Positions 1 through 9,127 of a stretch of 64,000 nt of DNA are shown in pieces. Within the stretch, counting starts at the first letter, position 1. Each line of letters opens with the position of its first letter. The position numbers were made by a program, and so were the translations under genes. Source of the DNA: Arenibacter algicola (lineage in GTDB: Bacteria > Bacteroidota > Bacteroidia > Flavobacteriales > Flavobacteriaceae); assembly GCF_018860365.1 (NCBI RefSeq), contig NZ_JAHKPO010000018.1, forward strand, positions 186,001 to 250,000, in the 5' to 3' direction. Under the pieces are notes generated by a model, which saw nothing but the letters and a program-made list of their open reading frames with translations, ran no database searches and was not told the DNA's origin.

Positions 1-1
1 T

Positions 2-277
2 GGAGATGGAATTATGGACTTAATCACAGGAGCGAATCAACAAAATGAAGGTTGGGCTTATGTACTGTATTTGAATGCGGACAAGACAGTTAAATCATTC
101 TCAAGAATTAATAATACTGAGGGCGGTTTTAATTTAACTTTGGATTCAGAGGAACGATTTTCACGTTCAATCTCTTGTGTTGGAGATTTAAAGGGTGATG
201 GTTCAGTTGCGATAAATTTTGGAGGTGGAGCTGGTGGTACAGGTACACTTTATACCCTGTTTTTTAGACCGCAGTAA
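2..277 (+). CDS. FG-GAP/VCBS-repeat protein, C-terminal part (5' end outside window)
   Basis: The reading frame is open from the window edge to a TAA at 277. The ATG at 14 is internal, because the frame upstream reads GDGIMDLITG, a calcium-loop FG-GAP/VCBS repeat signature. A second loop, GDLKGDG, follows about 50 residues later. Such repeats form surface or secreted beta-propellers in Bacteroidota. It lies outside the last recombination site recognised (343) and is oriented against most cassettes, so it may be chromosomal flank or one more reversed cassette. The full architecture cannot be seen. Confidence 0.7.
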   Translation, partial: GDGIMDLITGANQQNEGWAYVLYLNADKTVKSFSRINNTEGGFNLTLDSEERFSRSISCVGDLKGDGSVAINFGGGAGGTGTLYTLFFRPQ

Positions 278-342
278 AATAAATATTATTCTTTTTGATT
301 AAAAAAAGATGTTTGTATTGGTTAAATTTTTGATCAGTTAGG

Positions 343-516
343 AGATAACGTTTTCGTATAACCATTATTTGCCGGTTAATATGCAATAATTATTGGTTGG
401 GACTGACGTTACCAATTCCGAGTGCCTACCTGCCTGAGTGTAGTTTAAGGAAAGTTTAATCGGCCGTTCCGAGTTAAGAGAACAGTGCAATAAATAGCGG
501 TTATTCATTGTTGGTT
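343..516 (-). repeat. attC-like site S1 (most distal recognised)
   Basis: AACG at 347, box GTATAACC; the right half ends TTATTCATTGTTGG with GTT at 510. The outer arms pair over about 20 nt (ATAACC-ATTATTTG with its counterpart at 490-506). The minus-strand R'' flank GTTGGT equals the start of the MBL cassette at 1479. It has a CGTTCCGAG-type inner segment shared with S5. Confidence 0.8.
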
Positions 517-560
517 TAAGGTTTCTCTTTATTTAGGTAGACATTGGGATTATATTTTTC

Positions 561-655
561 CATTTAGATTTCTGGTTTAGGTAGTTTGGTAAATCCGTAT
601 TTTACATAGAGCCATTCCGCTGTGCTTGTCTATAAAATCCAACATCTTAAATCTT
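561..655 (-). pseudogene. GNAT acetyltransferase remnant
   Basis: On the minus strand this stretch reads QDLRCWIL-stop-TSTAEWLYVKYGFTKLPKPEI-stop. It aligns in frame with the end of the intact GNAT at 40574-41029 (LQGLRRWILLTDTAEWLYKKFGF...). An in-frame TAG and the absence of the rest of the domain show it is decayed. It sits between site S1 and the MBL gene with no attC of its own, so it is probably the remains of an older cassette that fused with its neighbour. Confidence 0.65.
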
Positions 656-734
656 GCCCTAATAGACCTCAGGCATAAGAGGGTTCAGGGAAAGGTGAGG
701 CAGTTATGAATTATTGCCATCCAAAGTTTGTCTT

Positions 735-1463
735 TCATATTTTGATTACTTGTCCAATTGTCGGAATGATACACTTGATATTTTCCCCTTTGACTTTCAG
801 CTTATTTTCAAATTCGCTAAAACTCTTACCAAGATTATGGATAGGGACAACAATTTTCGGATTAATCGTTATGGTTGTCTTTACTGCCTCGTCAATGTTC
901 ATAGTGAATTTACCGCCAATTGGAATAAATGCTACGTCAATGTCTTTCAATAATTCCATTTCTACTAAAAAGTCCGTGTCGCCCAAATGATAAAAGGATA
1001 ATCCGTTAATTCTAAAAATATAGCCAACACCTTGGCCCTTTTTATGTTGTTTTATTGTTGAAGTTCCATGTTGGGTATTATAGGCATTCAAAACGGTTAC
1101 GGAGATGCCGACATTAATTTGGAGGGTGTCATTTGGCTTCACAAGGATGATTCTATCTCCAAGTTCCTTAAAACAACTTTTAGGGGCAAAAATTTTCGTA
1201 TCCTGTTTTATCAGTCGGTCTACCGTTACTCTTTTGCAGTGGTCTTTGTGGTGATGAGTTATAAATATAAAATCCGCTTTCTCAAGTCCGTTCGGCATTC
1301 CGTCAATTGGGTCAGGCCATTTTGAGTACTCTGTTTTATCGGGATATTTTGAAAAATACGTCTTTAAATAGGCGGGGTCAAAATAGATTACTTTTTTGTT
1401 GATCCGCAATCGAATCCAGGAATTAGGAAACCAGGTTATATCAGTTTTAGTTGTTATTTCCAT
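735..1463 (-). CDS. MBL-fold metallo-hydrolase (UlaG-like)
   Basis: 242 aa, cytoplasmic, no signal peptide. The zinc-binding HxHxDH motif is THHHKDH at residues 69-75 (H70, H72, D74, H75). A further ligand His lies in NTQHGTS and an Asp in HLGDTDF. The order and spacing fit the UlaG/YtkL-type beta-lactamase-fold hydrolases. The substrate cannot be inferred. It is the coding part of the cassette between S1 and S2. The three + strand frames inside it are shadows. Confidence 0.88.
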   Translation of the reverse strand: MEITTKTDITWFPNSWIRLRINKKVIYFDPAYLKTYFSKYPDKTEYSKWPDPIDGMPNGLEKADFIFITHHHKDHCKRVTVDRLIKQDTKIFAPKSCFKELGDRIILVKPNDTLQINVGISVTVLNAYNTQHGTSTIKQHKKGQGVGYIFRINGLSFYHLGDTDFLVEMELLKDIDVAFIPIGGKFTMNIDEAVKTTITINPKIVVPIHNLGKSFSEFENKLKVKGENIKCIIPTIGQVIKI

Positions 1464-1474
1464 TCTGTTTTAAT

Positions 1475-1688
1475 TACCAACAACATGTTCGTTTATGGCT
1501 ATTTGCCTTGGCAATAACTAAGTTAGCAAAAGAAAACGAATCTGCGGAAAACCCTTCCTGTTACGCTTTTGGGAGTGGAGGATTTTCCAAGAAGGCGAAA
1601 AAAAAGCAACCCGTCCACCGGCCTTAATAACAAAATTGTGCAGGTAACGATTAGGGTGGGGGCGGGTTAGTTATACACAGTGTTTTCA
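1475..1688 (-). repeat. attC-like site S2
   Basis: The left core ACCAAC (AAC at 1479) gives cassette start GTTGGT, matching the R'' flank of S1. The right end TTATACACAGTGTTTTC has GTT at 1682. Inner hairpin TTACGCTTTTGGGAGTGG resembles the CCACGC...GCGTGG hairpin of S12/S24/S30/S31. Confidence 0.75.
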
Positions 1689-1776
1689 TATCGTTTTTTC
1701 AATTTATTCTATTTTACAGGATAATCAAATAAAAACAAACCTAATATACTTATATTGTTCATTAAAATAAATACCT

Positions 1777-2865
1777 ATGCCCATTTACATGGATCGTCAT
1801 GATGTATCTAAAGAAGTAACTGCTGAAAGTGTTGCACGGTTACATTTGGAAGACCTAAAGGTTCAACATAAGTACAATTGCCGAGGATTAACATATTGGT
1901 TTGATAATAAACGAAAAACCGCATTCTGTTTAGTGGAAGCTCCCAATGCAGAATCTGTAAACAAAATGCACAATCATGCACACGGTGAGTTATCTCATTC
2001 AATTATTGAGGTAGATGCAAGTCTTGTTGAATCGTTTCTTGGAAGAATGGAAGATCCTGATGTTAAGCCTGGGGCAGAACTGAACGTCATTGGCGAATCC
2101 GCATTTCGTTTTTTACTATCTGTTCGAATACAAATCGGGCGGTTAAACAATAATCTAGATAGTGGTTTAGCATCGTCCATAAGTGACTATACGCATAAGA
2201 TCATCAAAGTGGTCAAGGCTATGCAAGGAACACTTGTACGGCAAGATAGCCGCAACCTACTAATCTCATTAACAACTGTCCAACATGCTGTTCATTGTGG
2301 TTTAGCACTTCAAGAGAAATTGGGAAAGGTATATCCTCAACTCAGTTTGAGTATAGGTTTGGATGCTGGACAACCTGTGGAGGGCAACAAATCTATATTT
2401 GAAGATACCATACAGACCTCAAGGAGGTTATGTGAAATGGGAAGAGGATTTTCTGTTTCACCTATGGTTCAGGAAATGTATAAGAACGAGCAATCGGATA
2501 CCGATCTCAATTCAATACAAATGGTCAAGATTAGTGCCGTTGAGATGGTTTTCTTTAATAAGCTCTTTGATTTTCTGGAGTCCAATTTTTCACGCTCTGA
2601 ATTGAGAATTGATGCATTTGCCTCCAGCCTTGGATACAGTAGGTCTCAAGCTTATAGAAATAGTTTGGGTTTGTTAGGACTTTCACCAAACGCATACTTG
2701 AATAAGTATAGGTTGGAAAAATCATTGGATAAACTGAATAGTGGGATGAACACCGTATCCGAAACGGGTTTTTTATGTGGCTTTTCCAGCTCCTCCTATT
2801 TTTCAAAGTGTTTTCGCAAAATGTATGGAATATCTCCCAAAGAATACATGACCGCCTTTCACTAA
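1777..2865 (+). CDS. DUF4242 - cyclase-like - AraC-type HTH regulator
   Basis: 362 aa in three parts. Residues 1-85 (MPIYMDRHDV... HNHAHGEL) fit the small nickel-binding DUF4242 domain. Residues about 110-240 look like a degenerate class III nucleotide cyclase fold (LSIGLDAGQPV). Residues about 255-362 are an AraC/XylS helix-turn-helix pair (GLSPNAYLNKYRL, GFSSSSYFSKCFRK.YGISPKEY). It runs opposite to most cassettes and lies 128 bp upstream of a truncated haemoglobin on the same strand, so regulation of that gene is plausible but unproven. Confidence 0.8.
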   Translation: MPIYMDRHDVSKEVTAESVARLHLEDLKVQHKYNCRGLTYWFDNKRKTAFCLVEAPNAESVNKMHNHAHGELSHSIIEVDASLVESFLGRMEDPDVKPGAELNVIGESAFRFLLSVRIQIGRLNNNLDSGLASSISDYTHKIIKVVKAMQGTLVRQDSRNLLISLTTVQHAVHCGLALQEKLGKVYPQLSLSIGLDAGQPVEGNKSIFEDTIQTSRRLCEMGRGFSVSPMVQEMYKNEQSDTDLNSIQMVKISAVEMVFFNKLFDFLESNFSRSELRIDAFASSLGYSRSQAYRNSLGLLGLSPNAYLNKYRLEKSLDKLNSGMNTVSETGFLCGFSSSSYFSKCFRKMYGISPKEYMTAFH

Positions 2866-2993
2866 TAAAAACCAGCACTGGCAAAATGCTATTTTGGTCA
2901 AAATTTACATTCTTTTGGATTAATAGCACTAGTATGGCTTTAAGGTAAAAGATACTTTTGGTGTTATTGAAATTATTAAATAAATCCAAAATT

Positions 2994-3368
2994 ATGTCAG
3001 AGTCATTATTTGAACGATTAGGTGCAGAAAAAGGTATTGTAAAAATTGTAGATGATGTGGTTGAGGCACACATGAACAATCCAGTAATTTCCGCCCGGTT
3101 TACTCCCTATTTAGAGCAGCCAGAAAATTTGGCAAAGATTAAAACGCATACTGTCAATTTCTTTACAACAGGAAGTGGTGGACCTCAGGTTTATACCGGT
3201 AGGGATATGGAAACAACCCACAGGGGAATGAACATAAGTGCTGCAGAATATATGGAAACGATGGATGATATTTTCATGGTACTTGATAAACATGGAAAAA
3301 ATGCCCAAACTAAAAAAGATGTACTTGAAATCCTTTGGTCATTAAAAGCCATGATAATAGGTAGGTAA
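2994..3368 (+). CDS. truncated haemoglobin, group I
   Basis: 124 aa. ATG at 2994 (MSESLFERLGAEKG) is preferred over an in-frame ATG at 2958, because the family begins with the S.Y/F.RLG motif. The F7/F8 region METTHRGMNIS provides the proximal haem His (H76), and FFTTGSGGP is the usual group I turn. Roles of this family are O2/NO binding and NO detoxification. It shares the S2-S3 cassette with the AraC gene upstream. Confidence 0.88.
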   Translation: MSESLFERLGAEKGIVKIVDDVVEAHMNNPVISARFTPYLEQPENLAKIKTHTVNFFTTGSGGPQVYTGRDMETTHRGMNISAAEYMETMDDIFMVLDKHGKNAQTKKDVLEILWSLKAMIIGR

Positions 3369-3439
3369 ATCTTTAGCTGCAGATAATTAAAGCTATAAAG
3401 GTAATCACCTTTAGGCCTTTCCCATTTTTATAAAATGCA

Positions 3440-3638
3440 TGCCAACGGTCCCGGTTGTGAAACGTAGTGCAGAAAACAGGCAGTTTCGTTTTGGATAAAC
3501 ACAAGCCCAATTATTAGATTTCACTAAGAATCTTTTTTTCTCAATTAGCCAAATTTAAAAAATTTGATGACCTCTCAAAAATTATCGAACCTTAGTGTTG
3601 GCAATGGCTAGTACTATGTTTTATACAGGTTGTTGGGC
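3440..3638 (-). repeat. attC-like site S3
   Basis: AAC at 3444, GTT at 3632 (CTATGTTTTATACAGGTTGTTGGGC). Cassette start GTTGGCAT compares with GTTTTCAT of S2. Left part GAAACGTAGTG and right part TATGTTTTATA are shared with S34. Confidence 0.8.
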
Positions 3639-3666
3639 ATATTTTTATATCGCGTTTGTTGCCTTT

Positions 3667-4287
3667 TTATTTTACCAAGTCAAATGATATTTTGATTCCT
3701 TCTATAATCATATTTGTTCCGATAATTGCAATTATCAATCCCATTAATTTACCAATTACAGAAATTACATTTTCTCCTATTTTTTTAGCAATTAAATCGC
3801 TTAAGCTAAAGGTTATGTAGGTTAACAAACACATAATTCCGAAAACAAGTATTACTAAAGCTATGTGTACATATGAGGCATGGGAAACAAAATTCATTGC
3901 CGTAACAATAGTTCCTGGGCCAGCTAATATCGGAATCGCTAAAGGCGAGACTGCTATGTTTTCATCAATGTTGACTTTCTCTAAGTGTTTAACGTTTGAT
4001 TTTTTTGATTGTAACATTTCAAAACCTACAAAGAATATTAAAATACCTCCAGTTATTTTAAATGCAGGTATTGTTATTCCGAATAATTCAAAGATAAATT
4101 TCCCTAAAATGACAAATACGGAAACAATAATGAAAGCAATTATTACTGCTTTTAAGTTTATTCTTTGTTTTGTTTTTTTATCTGCTCCTTCAACCAATGT
4201 TATGAATATTGGCATATTTGAAATAGGATTCATAATTGCAAAAAAGCCAGTAAAAACAGTAATTGAAAACGTTATTATATTATCCAT
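3667..4287 (-). CDS. MarC family integral membrane protein
   Basis: 206 aa with about six hydrophobic segments. Family signatures are FFAIMNPISNMPIFITL near the N-terminus and PLAIPILAGPGTIVT around residues 115-130. MarC/YhgN proteins are inner-membrane proteins of unclear transport role. Its ATG (4287-4285) directly follows the TAA of the APC permease (4290-4288), giving TAAATG, so the two genes are translationally coupled. Confidence 0.9.
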   Translation of the reverse strand: MDNIITFSITVFTGFFAIMNPISNMPIFITLVEGADKKTKQRINLKAVIIAFIIVSVFVILGKFIFELFGITIPAFKITGGILIFFVGFEMLQSKKSNVKHLEKVNIDENIAVSPLAIPILAGPGTIVTAMNFVSHASYVHIALVILVFGIMCLLTYITFSLSDLIAKKIGENVISVIGKLMGLIIAIIGTNMIIEGIKISFDLVK

Positions 4288-5565
4288 TTATTTCTTTTCC
4301 GTCTTTTTATAAATCCACTCTACTGTAAAGCAAAATACAATAATTGCCAGTGCAATAATAACACCAATAGCATTTGAAGTGTATTGTTGATTAATTAAGA
4401 TTACTGAGGCAATGATACATAAAGCAAAACCTAACAATGGAATTATCCTATTACTATCTGTTTCCTTGGATAATCGATATCCAACAAGATTGACTACACC
4501 AAAAATGAGTAAAAAGCCAACACTTCCTGCGGTTGATATGCTTTCTAATTGAAGTATGTTTACTAAAATTAATGTAGCTACTGCTGTAACCATTAATCCT
4601 ATGGGTTTATTCCAAAGTTTTGCTAAAAAGTGATGTGGTAGTTCATCGTCCTCAGCAATTTCATAATTTACTTTACTGCCTCCATAAAGAGATGCGTTAA
4701 TTGCGGAAAAAGTTGAAATTAAGGCAGCAATTGTAATTATAGAAAAACCAATTTTCCCTAACATAGGTTTTGCCGCTTCTGCCAAAACATAGTCTTGCGC
4801 CGTGGCAATTTCCCCAAAAGGAAGTGATCCTACAGTTACCAAAGCAATAATGATATATAGCACAATTACGAAAATTACAGAATAGTAATACGCTCTTGGA
4901 ATATTCTTTTCAGGATTAACTATATCAGGTGCTGCGTTTGCAATTAGTTCAAATCCTTCATAGGCAACGAAAATAACCATTCCGCCAGCAAATAACTTGA
5001 TTGGTGCTTCCCAATTTGTGACTGCAAGTTGAGCTATATTTGGATTGCCAATTAGACCATAGGCACCAATAAAAACAAAGGAAATTAGAATCACCAATTT
5101 AATAATTACTGCGTAAGATTCTATTTTGCCAACGACAGCAATACTATAATAATTAATAGCGGTAGCTAAAACAATAATTGCACTTGCATAAATGTGTGAA
5201 TCAATTATTTTGTCGTGCGTTAATTCTAATAAGTTTGGGGCATAAGACCCAAATGCCGAAGCATAAAGTGAAAGCATAATAATATAGCTTATCCACAACA
5301 GATTATTAATTCCGCCACTAAAGATAGTTTTTCCGAAACCTTGATTGATGAATTTAACGGTTCCGCCTCTGTCAGGATACTTTTTTGATAGCTTTATATA
5401 ACTGTAAGAAGTTATCAATGCTAAAATACCAGCGAATAAAAAGGCTATTGGTGTTCCGCCTTTGGCCAGTGATACAGCAAGCCCAAGGACTGCAAAAATT
5501 CCACCACCGACCATTCCTCCAATTCCGATTGAAATAGCTTCTATTAAACCTATTTTTTTATTCAT
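4288..5565 (-). CDS. APC-superfamily amino acid permease
   Basis: 425 aa with about 12 hydrophobic segments. The N-terminal GIGGMVGGGIFAVLG is the glycine-rich first helix of amino acid/polyamine permeases, and AYEGFELIANAAPDI is the helix 6 motif. Substrate is unknown. It is cotranscribed with marC-like 3667-4287 with no gap. Only 48 bp separate its ATG from the stop of the FG-GAP gene upstream and no attC-like site is visible there. Confidence 0.88.
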   Translation of the reverse strand: MNKKIGLIEAISIGIGGMVGGGIFAVLGLAVSLAKGGTPIAFLFAGILALITSYSYIKLSKKYPDRGGTVKFINQGFGKTIFSGGINNLLWISYIIMLSLYASAFGSYAPNLLELTHDKIIDSHIYASAIIVLATAINYYSIAVVGKIESYAVIIKLVILISFVFIGAYGLIGNPNIAQLAVTNWEAPIKLFAGGMVIFVAYEGFELIANAAPDIVNPEKNIPRAYYYSVIFVIVLYIIIALVTVGSLPFGEIATAQDYVLAEAAKPMLGKIGFSIITIAALISTFSAINASLYGGSKVNYEIAEDDELPHHFLAKLWNKPIGLMVTAVATLILVNILQLESISTAGSVGFLLIFGVVNLVGYRLSKETDSNRIIPLLGFALCIIASVILINQQYTSNAIGVIIALAIIVFCFTVEWIYKKTEKK

Positions 5566-5613
5566 ATTATAGGGTTTTTCAAATTGTGGCCATCGATCTT
5601 GATAAAATGCGTC

Positions 5614-6861
5614 TTACCTATTGACAGTTACTTTATTAAATGGATTTTCGTACCAAATTACTCCTAAACCTTGACTCTCCGCTCCATAGTTTTCCTCACA
5701 AGTGAGAACATCCAAGTCACCATCGCCATCTAAATCCAGTAGTTCGATCCTATCAAATTTAATACCCTTTGGACCACTGAGTTTATGCCAATCCCACATA
5801 GGATCACTTGGATTATCTCTATACGATATCCAATATATTCCTGATTTATTAGGATTCTTCAATGTATTTGTGGTGTGCACAAGATCAAGCTTTCCATCCC
5901 CATCAATATCTCCAACTTTGACAGCCTTTGCTCTTCCTGTGATTTTTGGAATATCAATATGATAACTCTTCCATTTTAAACCATTTTTGTTCAACCGCTT
6001 CATATAAACAATCTTTTGGTTGGTATATTCCGTAACAATGGCATCTTCAAGTCCGTCTCCGTCAATATCGGCCATGTCCATGAACATAACTTCTAAACCC
6101 TTACCTCCAATAAAATGATCATGCCACTCTTGTTTTTGATTTTCGATTTTGCCAGGATTCTCCAACCATCGAACCCCATTGGTTACACCAGGTTTGCGAT
6201 CGGAGGTAACTACATCCATATCCCCGTCATTATCCATATCTCTTATAAGAATGGACATAGTCCATGTTGCGGAACCAATCGGATACCATTTCCAGTCAGA
6301 AAGATTTCTAGTATTTTTTGGTGCTTGAAACCAACCGATTTTTGCTGCTTTGTTTTTAGAACCAACCACTAAATCAGTTCCATTTTTTCCATCTATTTGA
6401 GCAGGGATTGCAAACATCCATTGCATGAGACCATCAGACGCAGGGAGAGTCTGGGTATTCCATTTTGAGGAATCCAGATAGTCATGGGGATTAGTAGGAG
6501 CCCAGCTGAAATAAATTTTTCTATTTCCCCCTTCTGTGCTACTGACCACATCAGTTCTTCCATCATTGTCAAGGTCAACAAAAACGGCATCTTCAACATC
6601 AGGAGTCTTACCTACAATAACTGATGGCCATTTTTCCTTTACCAAATTGTATCCTGGATGAACATAAACCTTAGTATAACCACCTTCTTCCCAGCCAGTA
6701 GTAATATCCATCAAGTTATCATTATTTACGTCGGCTAATCGTACTCCGTCAGCCCCGCTCAATGTAGAATCAATCACATGCCTATCCCAAGTGTTGTTTT
6801 GTGCCTGTAGAGACAAAGTGGTAAAAGTTGCTAAAAACAAGAAAAGAAAAAGCCTGCCCAT
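5614..6861 (-). CDS. secreted FG-GAP/VCBS repeat protein
   Basis: 415 aa with a signal peptide (MGRLFLFLFLATFTTLSLQAQ). At least six repeats of the D-x-D-x-D-G-x-x-D type are visible (LADVNNDNLMD, VDLDNDGRTD, RDMDNDGDMD, ADIDGDGLED, GDIDGDGKLD, LDLDGDGDLD), spread through the chain. This predicts a calcium-binding seven-bladed-type propeller outside the cytoplasm. Its neighbour is a carbohydrate-type propeller lipoprotein, so a role in glycan binding is possible. Confidence 0.85.
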   Translation of the reverse strand: MGRLFLFLFLATFTTLSLQAQNNTWDRHVIDSTLSGADGVRLADVNNDNLMDITTGWEEGGYTKVYVHPGYNLVKEKWPSVIVGKTPDVEDAVFVDLDNDGRTDVVSSTEGGNRKIYFSWAPTNPHDYLDSSKWNTQTLPASDGLMQWMFAIPAQIDGKNGTDLVVGSKNKAAKIGWFQAPKNTRNLSDWKWYPIGSATWTMSILIRDMDNDGDMDVVTSDRKPGVTNGVRWLENPGKIENQKQEWHDHFIGGKGLEVMFMDMADIDGDGLEDAIVTEYTNQKIVYMKRLNKNGLKWKSYHIDIPKITGRAKAVKVGDIDGDGKLDLVHTTNTLKNPNKSGIYWISYRDNPSDPMWDWHKLSGPKGIKFDRIELLDLDGDGDLDVLTCEENYGAESQGLGVIWYENPFNKVTVNR

Positions 6862-6884
6862 ATTTTCATATAAATATTAAATTC

Positions 6885-6962
6885 GTTACTACATATGTTC
6901 GCTATGGCACATAGTTTACACAAGTTTAAGTTTAGCGTTTATTAGCCATGTTTTGTGCACTG
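6885..6962. repeat. possible decayed attC-like remnant
   Basis: Between the FG-GAP gene and the propeller lipoprotein, TTCGCTATGGCACATAG on the left and TTAGCCATGTTTTG on the right form an approximate inverted pair with CTATGGC/GCCAT. Neither AACG nor GTTG cores are intact, so this is a weak call. Confidence 0.25.
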
Positions 6963-6974
6963 TATTATGGCAAG

Positions 6975-8027
6975 TTATATTGCTAAATCCTTTGATGTCG
7001 CTAATGCAATAACTCTACCACTGGTACCTACGGCATTGTAAAAGTGGTAAACAACGCCATTCCATTTTATTACCCAGGGTTTATGGGCATACTTTTTATC
7101 ATAATCTTCTGAAGAAGCTAACAAGTCTTCTCCTTCCCAATCTGTCCAATTTATTAAATCGTAAGAGCAGGCAAACCTTTCAAAAGCTCCAGGTTTCCAG
7201 AATGCTCCAAAATAGAACATTACGTAAATATCACCGATTTTTGCAATCTGTGCATCGCCACAAATGCCTTTTCCTCTTGTAATAACAGGATTTTCTCCAT
7301 ATCGTTTCCAGGTATGCATGTCATCAGATACAGCCATGGCAATACTTTCATAATTAGCAGTATCTCCCTTGGCGTTATAATACATAACAAAGGGATGCCC
7401 TGTGTGCTTGTTACTATCACGAATGACCAAACTTTTGTAGATAGTTTTATCCTCAAACCAACGAGCACCTTCATCTTCAGGCGACAAAAGAGGAGAATTA
7501 TTCGTATTCCATTCCTCAGCTTCTGTTATTGTGGTGGAATTTGCCAAGCCAATTTTTAATGTGCCTGATTCGTATCCGGCTGTATTTCCACCTAAGTAGG
7601 TCATCCAGTATTTATCTTGATATTTCTCCACGGTATAATCACCACCCCAATCGGTTTTAACAAGTGATACGTAGCCAGCTTTTTGGTTGGCATCCCATGT
7701 GTTTTCTGTAAACGACAATATTTTTCCTTTCGATTTCCAATTTAGCAAATCGTCACTTTCCGATAACCAAGTTTCATATCCTTGACCATCAAAAACAATA
7801 TAAGTCATATACCAGATATCGTTTTTCCGAAAGATAGTTGGACTGTCAACCATTTTTGTGGTATCAGGATGTTTAACAACAACACCATATTTATAAGGAG
7901 TTTTAATCTCATTGAAAATTTTTTCCATTTCTTCCTGAGGTACCACCTTGTTTAATGAGTTGCCTTTGTGATGACAACCGACTAACGATATTGCAGCTAT
8001 TGCTACCAGTAATAAAATATTCTTCAT
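6975..8027 (-). CDS. beta-propeller glycosidase-like lipoprotein (GH43/GH117-type fold)
   Basis: 350 aa. The N-terminal lipobox SLVGC (Cys18) predicts an outer lipoprotein. The chain has repeated propeller-blade patterns typical of five-bladed glycosidases: DSPTIFRKNDIWYMTY, SDDLLNWKSKG, SDDMHTWKRYG, DAQIAKIGDIYVMFY, SYDLINWTDW and HKPWVIKWNGVVYHFY. This fits clan GH43/32/117/130-like proteins acting on polysaccharides. I cannot assign the family or substrate. It is followed downstream by the FG-GAP protein. Confidence 0.75.
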   Translation of the reverse strand: MKNILLLVAIAAISLVGCHHKGNSLNKVVPQEEMEKIFNEIKTPYKYGVVVKHPDTTKMVDSPTIFRKNDIWYMTYIVFDGQGYETWLSESDDLLNWKSKGKILSFTENTWDANQKAGYVSLVKTDWGGDYTVEKYQDKYWMTYLGGNTAGYESGTLKIGLANSTTITEAEEWNTNNSPLLSPEDEGARWFEDKTIYKSLVIRDSNKHTGHPFVMYYNAKGDTANYESIAMAVSDDMHTWKRYGENPVITRGKGICGDAQIAKIGDIYVMFYFGAFWKPGAFERFACSYDLINWTDWEGEDLLASSEDYDKKYAHKPWVIKWNGVVYHFYNAVGTSGRVIALATSKDLAI

Positions 8028-8061
8028 TCTAAATATATTTATTTCTCCTTATGTTGATTTA

Positions 8062-8157
8062 CCATAACGGTTAACTAAGCGTAGGGTAGGGGTACTGCAC
8101 GGTACCTGCCCAACTTTGTTATACAGGCGGGAAGGTTACTTATAGGCATTGTTGTAG
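8062..8157 (-). repeat. attC-like site S4
   Basis: AAC at 8066, GTT at 8151. The outer arms CTAAGCGTAG and ACTTATAG-type right half pair loosely. The start GTTATGG does not match the flank of S3, which suggests that the 3.6-8.1 kb block is not one original cassette. Confidence 0.7.
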
Positions 8158-8165
8158 CCAGTTAT

Positions 8166-8930
8166 TTAATTCCAAATTTCATTGGATTCTGTTAAAATGA
8201 CTGGATAGTTATCGGTTACTAGTATGGTCTGTTCGTGTTGGGTTACATATCCACCTTTGTTCCCTACTAAAGTCCAACCATCATTCAATTCTACTGCAAC
8301 AGTGGAGTGTGTTGAAATAAAAGTCTCTATTGCTACAGTTGTATTTTTCTTAAATCGTTCTCTGTTACTTCTAACTCTGTAGTTCAAAATATTTTCAGGC
8401 TCTTCGTGTAAACTTCCACCAACTCCGTGTCCAGCCAAATTTTTTATGACCTTAAATCCAGATTTTTTAGCTTCTGTTTCTATTAAATATCCAATTTCAG
8501 AAATTTTTACTCCGCCTTTGATATTGTTTATTGCTTTGCGTAAAATGTTTTTAGAAGCATCTACAAGTGGTTGGTGATGATGAATGTCTTTTCCAAGTAC
8601 AAAAGAACCTCCATTATCAGACCAAAAACCATTTAGTTCTGCGGATACATCAATATTAATTAAATCTCCTTCTTTCAATATTTTTTTCTCTGATGGTATT
8701 CCGTGAGCGGCTTCTTTATTAACACTTATACAAGAGTAACCAGGAAATCCATAAGTTTCGTAAGGTGCAGATTTAGCTCCATAACTTTTTAAAATATTAG
8801 CTCCGTATTCATCAAGTTCTTTGGTTGACATTCCTACTTTAGCGTATTCTCTCATTAATTTTAGTGTAGTTCCTACAACTTCACTAATTTTTTTCATTCC
8901 GATTAATTCTGATTCTTTTGTTATGGACAT
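8166..8930 (-). CDS. map: type I methionine aminopeptidase
   Basis: 254 aa, the usual length. All metal ligands are present: Asp in NIDVS, Asp in FWSDNGG, His in AGHGVG, Glu in IETF and Glu in TQHEQT. Substrate-binding HGIP is also present. It removes the initiator Met from nascent proteins. As an accessory copy in a cassette array it is probably a second map gene; resistance to a Map inhibitor or dosage are possible reasons but are not visible in the sequence. Confidence 0.93.
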   Translation of the reverse strand: MSITKESELIGMKKISEVVGTTLKLMREYAKVGMSTKELDEYGANILKSYGAKSAPYETYGFPGYSCISVNKEAAHGIPSEKKILKEGDLINIDVSAELNGFWSDNGGSFVLGKDIHHHQPLVDASKNILRKAINNIKGGVKISEIGYLIETEAKKSGFKVIKNLAGHGVGGSLHEEPENILNYRVRSNRERFKKNTTVAIETFISTHSTVAVELNDGWTLVGNKGGYVTQHEQTILVTDNYPVILTESNEIWN

Positions 8931-8944
8931 ATTATTTTTTTATT

Positions 8945-9115
8945 TAACTACATTAGTTATAACTGCGTATTTAGCTTGGAACTTTTATCATATGCGCTGC
9001 CAAATTTTAACGTCTTATTTTAATTACCTACCAGCTGGGCCTAAATGGCCTGCCAGTATGAACAATTTACATATTATTCTCGTCCGGCTCGTTTACAATG
9101 GTTCCATTTAGTCTT
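8945..9115. repeat. intergenic spacer with possible decayed attC-like site
   Basis: The spacer between map and the Na/Pi transporter has TTAGTTATAACTGCG on the left, like the GATTAGTTGCG part of other sites, and GTTTACAATGGTTCC on the right, like the TTATACATTGTTG end. The cores are substituted and the circle test fails, so this is only a candidate. Confidence 0.3.
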
Positions 9116-9127
9116 AAATTATTAATA

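Noticed and set aside
706-990. A 94-aa + strand frame.
   Set aside because: It is the antisense of the MBL hydrolase gene.
4288-5565. Assigning the APC permease to a named amino acid.
   Set aside because: Motifs show only the superfamily.
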